Assembly: GCA_020057985.1 (NCBI GenBank)
Contig: JAGVEU010000361.1
Span: forward strand, 1-9,680
Length of the DNA stretch: 9,680 nucleotides
Direction of reading: 5' to 3'
Origin: Calditrichota bacterium
Lineage (GTDB): Bacteria; Electryoneota; RPQS01
The position numbers and the translations under genes are program-made. Numbering within the stretch: the first letter of the stretch is position 1; each line of letters begins with the position of its first letter. The notes under the pieces were generated by a model. That model had not been told where the DNA came from. It did no database searches and saw only the letters and a program-made list of their open reading frames with translations. Of this stretch, positions 1 to 6,470 are shown piece after piece.

Positions 1-1522
1 TAGTGGCAAGAGGAGAGACTGCTGACCACCCGATCTTCATCTGACCAGTCGGAGCATTAGCCGCCTGCCACACTGCAGCATATCCACCGTCGGCTCGCAT
101 GGCAACAGCCGGGGCATCGACAGTTTGAAGGCCCCCGGAATTGATGGTATCTTCGGGTTCACCGTCCCAGGTCAATTGCTGTGGCACCCACCATAGTTTG
201 CGCGCCTTAACAAGGTTGAAGAGCGAACTCTGAAATGGCTTCTCACACCATACCACCATTACAGTATCCCCGTTGGGAGAATGTGCAACAGCTGGGCTCC
301 GAACATCGGCCATTTTTCCTCCCCCGCCTACTCTGTATTGATCCCCCTCGGCCAAGCCCATCTGGTTGTACCAACGGAGCATGATTGCAGGGCCGTCAGA
401 AGTCCTCCAGACAACTGCGAATGTGCTCTTCACAGGATCAGCTGAGATGGCAGGAGTAACTTGGTCGCCGGTTGACGCCCACGCCGGGTTTATTCTCAAT
501 TCACTGGGATTGGCGTAGTCTGTAGGAGTATCTACCACGTTTGTTATTGCCGGAGCCGCAGAGGGCCAGAGCTTTGCAATTGCGCCTGTAGTTCCATTGT
601 CTCCATAGGGCAACTCCGTCCAGCCGGGTTCACCGTCACGATCCCATGTTGATGCCATCCGGTAGATGCCGCCGGTCGGCGCGGAGTAAGAGACTGTGTG
701 GCACGGGTTGGGCAGGCTTGATTTTTTATGCACCAGCCACATGGTATCCGTGCATGCGACAATCACATTCAGGCTCGAGTATGTAGAAACCAGACCGATC
801 TCATCCAGTGTAGTCTGGATGGCAAAGAGCGCGTTCGTATTGACGCCTGTGATCGGCGACCAGTAGTAGTTCTCGGCAACCAGCAGTTGCCTCATGAACA
901 TCGCCATGTAGTATTCTGTGTCGATGGTGTAGTCATCCTCCAATGTTCGCCACCCTGCGTACTGTCGGTTGACAAAGGAATCCAGAGCGGCAACTCCGGC
1001 ACCAATCCGATTGGCTAAGGCTGGTTGGTCATCAATGGTGCCATTGTGGACGAGAGCATAGAAGTTCCTCGCCCGAGGATAGAGGAATGGATGAGGGCCA
1101 GGTACGGCAATACTCGCTCCACGCGCGTGTCCTATGACCAATTTGGCACCGTCGTCTGCGGCATCCTGTAGAGCCAACGAACAGGCCGGCGAACAGGAGG
1201 TATCCGTCCCTGAGATGGTATAGATTGTGTCAGCTGAGCGTACAACCTCGATAGGCATAGTCGCCGTCGTGGAATAACGCAGTAGACCCCATCCTGCGAC
1301 GCTCCTGCCACTTGCAGGGTAAGTATTACAGTAACGATTTGCCATCCAACATAGCATGTCCGCCTGCGCATTGTAGTCAGCAAGAAACTCAACGGACTGG
1401 GAGCCAATGACCCCCCAGAATTTGCTGGCGCGGGCAGGAGTCGTGAATATCATCATGATCAGTGGAATAAGTAGACACGCCCGCGTGAGTACCTTGCCAG
1501 TGTGCCGAAATTGTCTTTCCAT
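1..1522 (-). CDS. Secreted class-II glutamine amidotransferase-like (Ntn hydrolase) protein with C-terminal propeller-like repeats, partial
   Basis: The frame is open from an ATG at 1522 to the window edge (507 codons, C-terminus missing). I translated it by hand. Residues 1-32 form a Sec signal peptide, with predicted cleavage ARA|SKF. The next ~290 residues follow the class-II amidotransferase (GATase_4/EgtC-like) plan: SKFWGVIG at 33-40 aligns with the usual CRLLGxxG, then GHAR (R134), HPF (144-146), VHNG (H159-N160-G161), DTE (201-203), a LNVIV strand near 251, and MAS...W near 289-301. These enzymes hydrolyse glutamine or gamma-glutamyl amides with an N-terminal Cys; here that residue is Ser33. 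From about 340 on, Trp-rich repeats of the form PAxA...VVW recur near residues 355, 409 and 470, spaced 54-61 residues, suggesting a beta-propeller-like domain. The location is inferred to be periplasmic or extracellular. The substrate is unknown. It is probably transcribed alone, behind a structured intergenic region. Confidence 0.85.
   Translation of the reverse strand, partial: MERQFRHTGKVLTRACLLIPLIMMIFTTPARASKFWGVIGSQSVEFLADYNAQADMLCWMANRYCNTYPASGRSVAGWGLLRYSTTATMPIEVVRSADTIYTISGTDTSCSPACSLALQDAADDGAKLVIGHARGASIAVPGPHPFLYPRARNFYALVHNGTIDDQPALANRIGAGVAALDSFVNRQYAGWRTLEDDYTIDTEYYMAMFMRQLLVAENYYWSPITGVNTNALFAIQTTLDEIGLVSTYSSLNVIVACTDTMWLVHKKSSLPNPCHTVSYSAPTGGIYRMASTWDRDGEPGWTELPYGDNGTTGAIAKLWPSAAPAITNVVDTPTDYANPSELRINPAWASTGDQVTPAISADPVKSTFAVVWRTSDGPAIMLRWYNQMGLAEGDQYRVGGGGKMADVRSPAVAHSPNGDTVMVVWCEKPFQSSLFNLVKARKLWWVPQQLTWDGEPEDTINSGGLQTVDAPAVAMRADGGYAAVWQAANAPTGQMKIGWSAVSPLAT
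1427..1522 (-). other. Sec signal peptide coding region of the amidotransferase-like protein
   Basis: Residues 1-32 have a basic n-region (R3, R6, K10, R14), a hydrophobic core (ACLLIPLIMMIF, 15-26) and an A-x-A cleavage motif ending at A32. Cys16 lies before the hydrophobic core, so it is not a lipobox. Cleavage would leave Ser33 as the first mature residue, the position held by the catalytic Cys in class-II amidotransferases. Confidence 0.8.
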
Positions 1523-1527
1523 GTTAA

Positions 1528-1533
1528 CCTCCT
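1528..1533 (-). promoter_or_regulatory. Strong ribosome binding site fixing the start of the secreted protein
   Basis: AGGAGG on the minus strand lies 5 bases before the ATG at 1522. It is a consensus Shine-Dalgarno sequence and, together with the signal peptide that follows at once, fixes this start. Confidence 0.85.
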
Positions 1534-1556
1534 AATATCTACCGACTGTTAATTTC

Positions 1557-1620
1557 AGGACACCCTTAGCGTCCCGATTGTTAGAACTTTTCCAGTTTTG
1601 GTCGCCGAGGCGGGTGTCCT
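1557..1620. repeat. 9-base inverted repeat in the leader of the secreted-protein gene
   Basis: AGGACACCC at 1557-1565 is the exact reverse complement of GGGTGTCCT at 1612-1620, with 46 bases between. The right arm overlaps the local hairpin at 1611-1626, so the two pairings exclude each other in RNA. This could be a switchable leader, an operator pair or chance; the sequence alone does not decide. Confidence 0.35.
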
Positions 1621-1629
1621 CACCCGACC
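1600..1629 (-). terminator. GC-rich hairpin after the Rieske gene, possible terminator or dispersed repeat
   Basis: The core is CGGGTG-TCCT-CACCCG (1611-1626), a perfect 6-base stem with a 4-base loop. Flanking GGTCG (1600-1604) and CGACC (1625-1629) can pair in an alternative outer stem. It starts about 14 bases past the stop of the Rieske gene, a natural terminator position, but no U-run follows on the minus strand. It could instead be a transcript-stabilising structure or a copy of a dispersed palindromic repeat. Confidence 0.4.
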
Positions 1630-1642
1630 GGCTTTGAGCATA

Positions 1643-1969
1643 TTAGCTATCTGTAGGCGGCCAATCCACTCCGATCCAAATGGAATCCGCTTCTATCTTC
1701 ACCGGATGCTGTTTGACTCTGCCATAGTCATGAGTCAAACATTCGCCCGTTTTCACATTGTAACGCCATCCGTGCATGAAGCACTCAACAATCTCGCCCT
1801 CCAACTTGCCATAAGCGAGGTTTGCTTTGGCATGGCGACAAGCTCCGTCAATTCCGAACAGTTCTCCGTCCACATTGAAAACGGCAAACGGCCTGCCATA
1901 GAGTGAAATGGAACGAGCCTTGCCCGCAGACAGCTCATCAGCCTTACAGACTTTGAACCAACGCAGCAC
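1643..1969 (-). CDS. Small Rieske [2Fe-2S] ferredoxin-like protein
   Basis: A soluble 108-residue electron-transfer protein. The Rieske ligands are plain: C44-R-H46, then C63-F-M-H66 after a 16-residue gap, i.e. CxH...CxxH with two Cys and two His. The length and the W-F-K-V start followed by a short strand-rich domain match stand-alone Rieske ferredoxins, like those serving dioxygenases or nitrite-reductase small-subunit relatives. There is no membrane segment and no fused oxygenase domain. The start is GTG, one base after the stop of the methyltransferase gene, with only a weak upstream purine stretch (GAAGA), so translation probably depends on coupling. It is the last gene of the SDH-headed block, before the hairpin at 1600-1629. 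The electron partner is unknown; no oxygenase is visible in the window. Confidence 0.88.
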   Translation of the reverse strand: MLRWFKVCKADELSAGKARSISLYGRPFAVFNVDGELFGIDGACRHAKANLAYGKLEGEIVECFMHGWRYNVKTGECLTHDYGRVKQHPVKIEADSIWIGVDWPPTDS

Positions 1970-1970
1970 T

Positions 1971-2591
1971 CTAAGCAGTCTTCAGCGTCACCGAGACTCC
2001 ATCGCGCAGCGGCAAGATCGTTGTCTGCGCATTTGGCGTGGAGTACAGCAGACGAGTGAATTCACGGATGCCGCGCGTCGAGGGTTTGTCATCGTCCGTC
2101 ATGACCAAGCCATCCCAAAGCAAGTTATCTGCTATGAATAAGCCGCCCGCTCGAAGCTTTGGCCATGCCGCACGAAAGCCGTCCGGGTAGCCTTCCTTAT
2201 CAATATCCATCAGCACGATGTCAAAGGGGCCCGGGTATTTTGCCAGAGACTCAACGGCATCGCCGACGCAGAATTCAATCTTGTCGAGCAGTCCGCCTTC
2301 GCGAAAAAACTCGTGAGCCTTCTTTGCGTTCTCCTCGCTGCCGTCTGTACAGATTACTTTTCCATCAGAAGGCAAAGCTCGAGCGAAGTGCACAGCAGAG
2401 AATCCAAATCCGGAACCTAACTCGAAGACTGAGCGTGCTTGAATGCTCTTCGCGAGGATCGAAAGCATTTCTCCCACCAACGGCCCAATAAAGGGGAAGC
2501 CTCGCTCGCGAGCATAGCGCTCCATCTTCTGCAGGAGTTCATCACGCTCCGGCAACAAGCTCAGCAGATACGGAGAAACTTCATCCTTCAT
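1971..2591 (-). CDS. Class-3 SAM-dependent O-methyltransferase
   Basis: A 206-residue Rossmann-type methyltransferase of the O-methyltransferase family 3 (catechol/caffeoyl-CoA type). Motif I is E57-LGSGFGFS-65. The ribose-contacting acidic residue is probably D83. The metal/substrate motifs are D129-I-D131-K132 and D155-N156 followed by LLWDG, as in metal-dependent catechol-type enzymes, which suggests transfer of a methyl group from SAM to a hydroxyl. Length is normal for the family, and the N-terminal ~45 residues form the usual helical cap. The ATG at 2591 follows a purine-rich stretch that supplies the ribosome binding site. It sits 22 bases after yjbQ and one base before the Rieske gene. 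The substrate cannot be told from sequence; a quinone or catechol-like compound is only a guess from context. Confidence 0.88.
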   Translation of the reverse strand: MKDEVSPYLLSLLPERDELLQKMERYARERGFPFIGPLVGEMLSILAKSIQARSVFELGSGFGFSAVHFARALPSDGKVICTDGSEENAKKAHEFFREGGLLDKIEFCVGDAVESLAKYPGPFDIVLMDIDKEGYPDGFRAAWPKLRAGGLFIADNLLWDGLVMTDDDKPSTRGIREFTRLLYSTPNAQTTILPLRDGVSVTLKTA

Positions 2592-2613
2592 CCTTCCACC
2601 TTCATCCTTTCCT
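2582..2613 (-). repeat. Purine tract with GGATGAAG repeats between yjbQ and the methyltransferase gene
   Basis: The minus strand here is almost pure A/G with T only in ATG, and repeats GGATGAAG two to three times imperfectly. It holds three ATG triplets; only the middle one (2591-2589) is in the methyltransferase frame. It contains several possible Shine-Dalgarno cores (GGAAAGG, AGGTGG), so it probably serves as a translation initiation region. Confidence 0.5.
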
Positions 2614-3024
2614 TCACTCTCCCATCACTTTGACAATCACTCGCTTTGATCTTTGTCCGTCAAACTCCGCATAATAGACCTGCTGCCATGGCCCGAAATC
2701 CAACTTCCCTTTTGTGACCGGGACGATGACTTGATGATGCAGGATTAGGTTCTTAAGATGCGCCTCGCCATTGTCTTCGCCCGTTTGATGATGACGATAG
2801 TTCTTCTTCGGAGCCAGTTCGCGCAACCACTCCTTGATGTCCTCAATCAATCCGGATTCGGCATCATTCACATAAACGGCAGCCGTAATATGCATGGCCG
2901 AAACGAGCGCCATGCCTTCCTGCACTCCTGACTTGCGAACGGTCTCTTCCACCTGACGAGTGATATTGACAAATTCTTCACGCTGGCGAGTATTGAAAGT
3001 CAGATACTCCGTGTGGGATTTCAC
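2614..3024 (-). CDS. yjbQ: YjbQ/UPF0047 family protein
   Basis: A 136-residue cytosolic protein matching the UPF0047/YjbQ family along its whole length. Landmarks are [10 protein letters not shown] (45-54), NGEAHLKN (85-92), H96-H97, the V-P-V-T-x-G-x-L segment (101-108), [14 protein letters not shown] (110-123), and the basic/valine-rich C-terminal strand ending near VIVKVMGE. The conserved His residues form the putative metal/active-site pocket. The E. coli member has been reported to have weak thiamin phosphate synthase activity, but the physiological role of the family is not settled. The start is GTG, overlapping the TGA of sdhB by 4 bases (GTGA), with a GGCGGG-like ribosome binding site inside the sdhB end. 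That makes it translationally coupled to succinate dehydrogenase. Confidence 0.9.
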   Translation of the reverse strand: MKSHTEYLTFNTRQREEFVNITRQVEETVRKSGVQEGMALVSAMHITAAVYVNDAESGLIEDIKEWLRELAPKKNYRHHQTGEDNGEAHLKNLILHHQVIVPVTKGKLDFGPWQQVYYAEFDGQRSKRVIVKVMGE

Positions 3025-3773
3025 TTCTGCCCGCCGCCCGCAAAGATTCGAAATAGTCGTGTTAGCGGATCATAGAATCTATCGGCAACTCGCTCTTTGA
3101 GTGGAATAATAGCATTGTCGGTGATATGAATGTCCTCCGGACAGACTTCCGTGCAGCATTTTGTGATATTGCAGAAACCAATACCGCCGATTTCTTTGAT
3201 TAGTTTGAGCCGATCGGCGGCGTCAAGAGGGTGCATTTCCAGAGAGGCCAATCTGACCATGAACCGTGGGCCAAAAAAATCCTCATGCTTGCCATGATTC
3301 CGCAAGACATGACAAACGTCCTGACAGAGAAAGCACTCGATGCATTTGCGGAATTCCTGAACTCGGTCCGCTTCATACTGCATCATCCGCCATGTGCCAT
3401 CAGGATTTTTCGGTCTTGGTTTGAATGGTGGAATCTTCTTATTCACCTGAAAGTTCCACGAGACATCCGTCACAAGATCCTTGATAAGTGGGAAGGTTTT
3501 GATGGGTTCGACGGTAATGGTTTGACCCGGTGTAAAGGTGTCCATGCGGGTCATGCACATCAGCTTGGGCTTGCCATTCACTTCCGCCGAGCATGAGCCG
3601 CATTTGCCGGCTTTGCAATTCCAGCGGCACGAAAGATCAGGGGCTTGCTCAGCCTGAATCCGATGGATCACATCGAGCACAACCATCCCCTCATCCGCCT
3701 GAACTTGGTAATCCTTGAAGCCTCCGCCTGTTTGATCACCGCGAAATACGCGCATGTGTACATTATTGCTCAT
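3021..3773 (-). CDS. sdhB: Succinate dehydrogenase/fumarate reductase iron-sulfur subunit
   Basis: The electron-relay subunit of complex II, 250 residues. The N-terminal plant-type ferredoxin domain binds [2Fe-2S] through C49, C53, C58, C61 ([13 protein letters not shown]) and C73. The C-terminal domain carries C144-I-E-C147-F-L-C150-Q-D-V-C154 and C201-x4-C206-C207-x3-C211-P for the [4Fe-4S] and [3Fe-4S] centres that lead electrons from FAD to quinone. All ligands are present. The [13 protein letters not shown] form is the one seen with actinobacterial-type enzymes. I chose the ATG at 3773: AGGAGG lies 6 bases upstream, embedded in the last sdhA codons. A TTG six codons earlier is in frame but lies upstream of that ribosome site, so I rejected it. 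The sdhA stop is one base away, and the gene overlaps yjbQ by 4 bases. Confidence 0.95.
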   Translation of the reverse strand: MSNNVHMRVFRGDQTGGGFKDYQVQADEGMVVLDVIHRIQAEQAPDLSCRWNCKAGKCGSCSAEVNGKPKLMCMTRMDTFTPGQTITVEPIKTFPLIKDLVTDVSWNFQVNKKIPPFKPRPKNPDGTWRMMQYEADRVQEFRKCIECFLCQDVCHVLRNHGKHEDFFGPRFMVRLASLEMHPLDAADRLKLIKEIGGIGFCNITKCCTEVCPEDIHITDNAIIPLKERVADRFYDPLTRLFRIFAGGGQK

Positions 3774-3774
3774 C

Positions 3775-5583
3775 TCAGGCCTCCTCAACAAGGTTCTTCA
3801 ATTCGTCAGGCAAGGGAGATCGCGGAATTTGCTCGACCACCATTTGCCGATTTGCGTTCTTTATCGCCAGATTCACCTTCGCATAGTTAGGATCATATCC
3901 TTGATAATCCGAGCGCGCATGTCCGCCACGGCTCTCTTTTCGCTCCAGCGCGGCCATAGTAATCGCCCGCGACGTAATCAGCATGTTGCGAAGGTCCATC
4001 GCCAGATGCCATCCCGGATTGTAGACGCGAGTTCCGACAACGGAGAGATTGGCTGACCGTTTCTCGAACGCATCCAATTCAACAAGCGCCTTTTTCAAGT
4101 CCTCTTCCTTGCGCATGATACCTACATAGGTGTTCATCATCTCCTGAAGCTCCTTGTGCAGCGCATAGGGATTCTCTCCAGACTTGTGGTCGAAGGTGCT
4201 CAAATTTTCGGCAATTGCTGCATCCACGTCGTGCTCGGAGACCTTGGCTGATGGCTTGGTCTGCTTGACATAATCCGCAGCCCCCGCTCCGGCACGCTTG
4301 CCAAACACGACAAGATCCGAAAGCGAGTTTCCACCAAGACGATTGGCTCCGTGAAGTCCGGCTCCTACCTCGCCTGCAGCAAACAGACCCTTTACTGTAC
4401 TCATTTGAGTTTCTGGATGAACGAGCACTCCGCCCATCATGTAATGCGCAGTCGGCCCAATCTCCATCGGCTCCTTAGTAATATCCACATTCGCAAGCTT
4501 AATGAACTGGTGATACATGGACGGTAATTTGCGCTTGATTTCGTCAGCCGTGCGCTGAGTTGCAATATCCAGAAACACTCCACCATGCGAGCTTCCCCGC
4601 CCTTCCCGCACCTCATTGACAATCGCGCGAGCCACAACATCGCGTGTGAGTAATTCCGGCGGACGTCGAACAGTCGCCTGTTTGCCGGTAATTACCTCCC
4701 GCACCCATTGATTGGCTTCCGTATCCGTTGCAGCCACGTCATTCTTGAAGGCATCAGGGATGTAGTTGAACATGAACCGCTCGCCCTTGTTGTTTGTCAA
4801 GATCCCGCCTTCGCCGCGCACGCCTTCTGTGACGAGCGCACCTCGGATCGAAAGCGGCCAGACCATTCCCGTAGGGTGAAACTGCACAAATTCCATGTCA
4901 AGTAAATCAGCTCCCGCTTGCCACGCAAGGCTTTGTCCGTCTCCCGTGTACTCCCAAGAATTCGACGTTACTGTGAAGGCTTTGCCCCCGCCGCCGGTCG
5001 CTAGCACCACGGATTTAGCCTGAAAGAGATGGAACTCTCCGGTATCCCGAGTGTAAGCGAGCGCGCCGACAATCGCATCTCCGTTTTTGAAAAGATGCGT
5101 GACCGTGCACTCCATGAAAATGTCCATGGGCATGTGTACCGCCTTGTCCTGCAACACGCGAATCATCTCCAGCCCCGTCCGGTCTCCCACATGCGCAAGT
5201 CGAGGATAGGTGTGTCCGCCGAAGTTGCGCTGCATAATCAAGCCATCAGGAGTTCGGTCAAACACCGCACCCCATTCTTCCAACTCGTTGATTCGATCTG
5301 GAGCTTCCTTGGCATGAAGTTCGGCCATGCGATAGTTATTCAGCATCTTGCCGCCCTTCATGGTGTCGCGGAAATGCACCTTCCACGAATCACGAGGATC
5401 CGCATTCGCCATTGCAGCGGCTGCTCCTCCCTCGGCCATTACCGTGTGTGCCTTTCCCAGCAACGACTTCATGACCATCGCTGTCTTCATGCCGAGCGCG
5501 GCGGATTCAATGGCTGCCCGCAGACCGGCTCCGCCTGCTCCGATCACCAGCACATCTGTTTCGTGAATCTTGTAGTTTGCCAT
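3775..5583 (-). CDS. sdhA: Succinate dehydrogenase/fumarate reductase flavoprotein subunit
   Basis: The catalytic FAD subunit of complex II, 602 residues: succinate to fumarate, or the reverse. The dinucleotide-binding motif GAGGAG is at 15-20. H46 in AHTVMAEGG is the covalent flavin attachment residue. The dicarboxylate-site residues are present: H236 (HPTG), E253, R256 (TEGVRGEGG), the proton-shuttle arginine R314 (LTRDV), H380 (AHYMMGG) and R415 (ANRLGGNSLSD). The C-terminal helical and capping regions are complete. E51 in AEGG is the residue of E. coli FrdA (Glu49) rather than SdhA (Gln50). The ATG at 5583 shares one base with the sdhC stop (TAATG), with GAGG 8 bases upstream. An in-frame GTG 13 codons earlier, inside sdhC, is not supported. 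It is the middle gene of sdhCAB. Only this subunit order and the SdhC type, not SdhA itself, hint at direction; SDH is the likelier physiological role. Confidence 0.96.
   Translation of the reverse strand: MANYKIHETDVLVIGAGGAGLRAAIESAALGMKTAMVMKSLLGKAHTVMAEGGAAAAMANADPRDSWKVHFRDTMKGGKMLNNYRMAELHAKEAPDRINELEEWGAVFDRTPDGLIMQRNFGGHTYPRLAHVGDRTGLEMIRVLQDKAVHMPMDIFMECTVTHLFKNGDAIVGALAYTRDTGEFHLFQAKSVVLATGGGGKAFTVTSNSWEYTGDGQSLAWQAGADLLDMEFVQFHPTGMVWPLSIRGALVTEGVRGEGGILTNNKGERFMFNYIPDAFKNDVAATDTEANQWVREVITGKQATVRRPPELLTRDVVARAIVNEVREGRGSSHGGVFLDIATQRTADEIKRKLPSMYHQFIKLANVDITKEPMEIGPTAHYMMGGVLVHPETQMSTVKGLFAAGEVGAGLHGANRLGGNSLSDLVVFGKRAGAGAADYVKQTKPSAKVSEHDVDAAIAENLSTFDHKSGENPYALHKELQEMMNTYVGIMRKEEDLKKALVELDAFEKRSANLSVVGTRVYNPGWHLAMDLRNMLITSRAITMAALERKESRGGHARSDYQGYDPNYAKVNLAIKNANRQMVVEQIPRSPLPDELKNLVEEA
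3780..3785 (-). promoter_or_regulatory. Ribosome binding site that decides the sdhB start
   Basis: AGGAGG within the final Glu-Glu-Ala codons of sdhA, 6 bases before the ATG at 3773. It rules out the in-frame TTG that lies upstream of it. Confidence 0.85.
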
Positions 5584-6377
5584 TAGAAGAACCTCACATC
5601 TGTCCAGATTCCCATGGCACACATCCGAATGTAGAGATCAGCAAATCCCACAGTAATCAGACTTGCCCAGAAAAAGAGGTTGTGATATTGATTGAGCCAG
5701 CTTACTCCCTTCCAGCTTTTGTGCCGTAGTTCGCCGCCTCGCGCACAGGAAAAGCAATCTACGTTACCGCCGATGATATGCCTGAATGAATGGCAGCTAC
5801 CCACGTACAAAGTCAGAAGCACGGTATCCGCTACGATCACCAGAGTGCCAACTCCCATCCCAAATTCCGCAGCACGATGATCCGGGAAAAATCGAAAAGC
5901 CTGAAAGAAATGGAACCAGTGAAATACAACAAGAACCGCGATCAGGTAGAGAAAATAGCGATGCATGTTATTCAGAATCCACGGCAGAGCTGTTTCCCCT
6001 CTGTATCCTCGCTCGCCCTTACCGACTGCGCACGCCGGAGGACTCATCATGATCGAACGGAAATACGCCTTTCTTCCATAATAGCAAGTCAGGCGAAAGG
6101 CGATCGGCAGCCAAACTACCCAGAAGGCAGGAAAAATCTTGAACGCATTGATGTTCGGAAAATACTCTTGAAACGGAGGAGAATAGAACGGGGAGAGGTA
6201 CGTGTAGTGCTCGCTGCCGCGCGGGTAGGTGTAGAAATCGCTCTGGAGAGCCGCCCACGTTGCGTAGATCACAAAGACCACGAACGTGAGTGCCATAGCC
6301 GCAGGATTGAGCCACCACGTGTCCGACCTCGTTGTCTGACCTAAGTGGTCTTTCATTGCAGAAGTCGTGTAAGCCAT
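5583..6377 (-). CDS. sdhC: Succinate dehydrogenase membrane anchor, single five-helix subunit (actinobacterial Sdh1 type)
   Basis: The 264-residue integral membrane quinone-reducing anchor of complex II. Five hydrophobic helices lie at about 26-45, 78-97, 139-158, 175-195 and 231-256, so one protein replaces the SdhC/SdhD pair. Landmarks shared with actinobacterial Sdh1-type anchors as I recall them are WWLNP near the start, the TYLSPFYSPPF loop (59-69), RLTCYYGRKAYFR (95-107), SPPACAV (112-118), and CHSFRHIIGG (195-204) followed by C208-F-S-C211. This abundance of Cys and His near the membrane surface (C98, C116, H139, H153, H156, C195, H196, H200, C208, C211) could bind haem or an iron-sulfur centre. 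The ATG at 6377 has only a weak AGCGGA-like ribosome site. It is the first gene of the operon, with the candidate promoter and palindrome about 70-95 bases upstream. Confidence 0.93.
   Translation of the reverse strand: MAYTTSAMKDHLGQTTRSDTWWLNPAAMALTFVVFVIYATWAALQSDFYTYPRGSEHYTYLSPFYSPPFQEYFPNINAFKIFPAFWVVWLPIAFRLTCYYGRKAYFRSIMMSPPACAVGKGERGYRGETALPWILNNMHRYFLYLIAVLVVFHWFHFFQAFRFFPDHRAAEFGMGVGTLVIVADTVLLTLYVGSCHSFRHIIGGNVDCFSCARGGELRHKSWKGVSWLNQYHNLFFWASLITVGFADLYIRMCAMGIWTDVRFF
5592..5595 (-). promoter_or_regulatory. Ribosome binding site supporting the sdhA start
   Basis: GAGG 8 bases before the ATG at 5583, inside the end of sdhC. It supports this start over the in-frame GTG further upstream. 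Confidence 0.6.
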
Positions 6378-6442
6378 AATCCGCTTTCAGTTGCTTGTTG
6401 TTGAGAACTTCGTATTGAAGGTGAGATATTGTAAAGGTAAGA

Positions 6443-6470
6443 ATTACAGAATCAGAATTCTGTAGTGCAA
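6443..6470 (-). promoter_or_regulatory. Candidate sigma-70-like promoter of the sdhCAB operon
   Basis: On the minus strand, TTGCAC (6470-6465) and TGTAAT (6448-6443) are spaced by 16 bases. The -10 matches 5 of 6 consensus bases, the -35 only 3 of 6. The position between the end of the HIT gene and sdhC is right for an operon promoter, with a leader of about 60 bases. An alternative -10 is TACAAT a little downstream. This is weak evidence on its own. Confidence 0.35.
6445..6464. promoter_or_regulatory. 20-base palindrome upstream of sdhC, possible operator
   Basis: TACAGAAT-CAGA-ATTCTGTA is a perfect inverted repeat with 8-base arms and a 4-base centre, embedding the self-complementary CAGAATTCTG. 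It overlaps the spacer and -10 of the candidate promoter, which is the usual place for a repressor site. The regulator is unknown; it could also be a chance palindrome or an RNA hairpin. Confidence 0.45.

Noticed and set aside
1132..1407. 91-codon open frame on the minus strand
   Set aside because: It lies in another frame within the secreted amidotransferase-like gene, whose frame carries conserved motifs and a strong ribosome site.
1..1522. Assignment of the secreted protein as GlmS, PurF or asparagine synthetase
   Set aside because: It has a signal peptide, lacks the catalytic Cys and has no sugar-isomerase, phosphoribosyltransferase or synthetase domain after the amidotransferase part.
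1643..1969. Rieske protein as a subunit of an aromatic-ring dioxygenase or cytochrome bc complex
   Set aside because: No oxygenase, reductase or cytochrome b gene is in the window and the protein has no membrane anchor; only a stand-alone ferredoxin-like role is supported.
3774..3791. TTG start for sdhB six codons upstream
   Set aside because: The AGGAGG ribosome site lies between this TTG and the ATG at 3773 and is correctly spaced only for the ATG.
5029..5586. 185-codon open frame on the plus strand
   Set aside because: Antisense shadow of sdhA, with low-complexity His/Arg-rich composition from reverse-read codons.
5584..5622. GTG start adding 13 residues to SdhA
   Set aside because: It lies well inside sdhC and lacks a ribosome site; the ATG at 5583 overlaps the sdhC stop by one base and begins the usual SdhA N-terminus.
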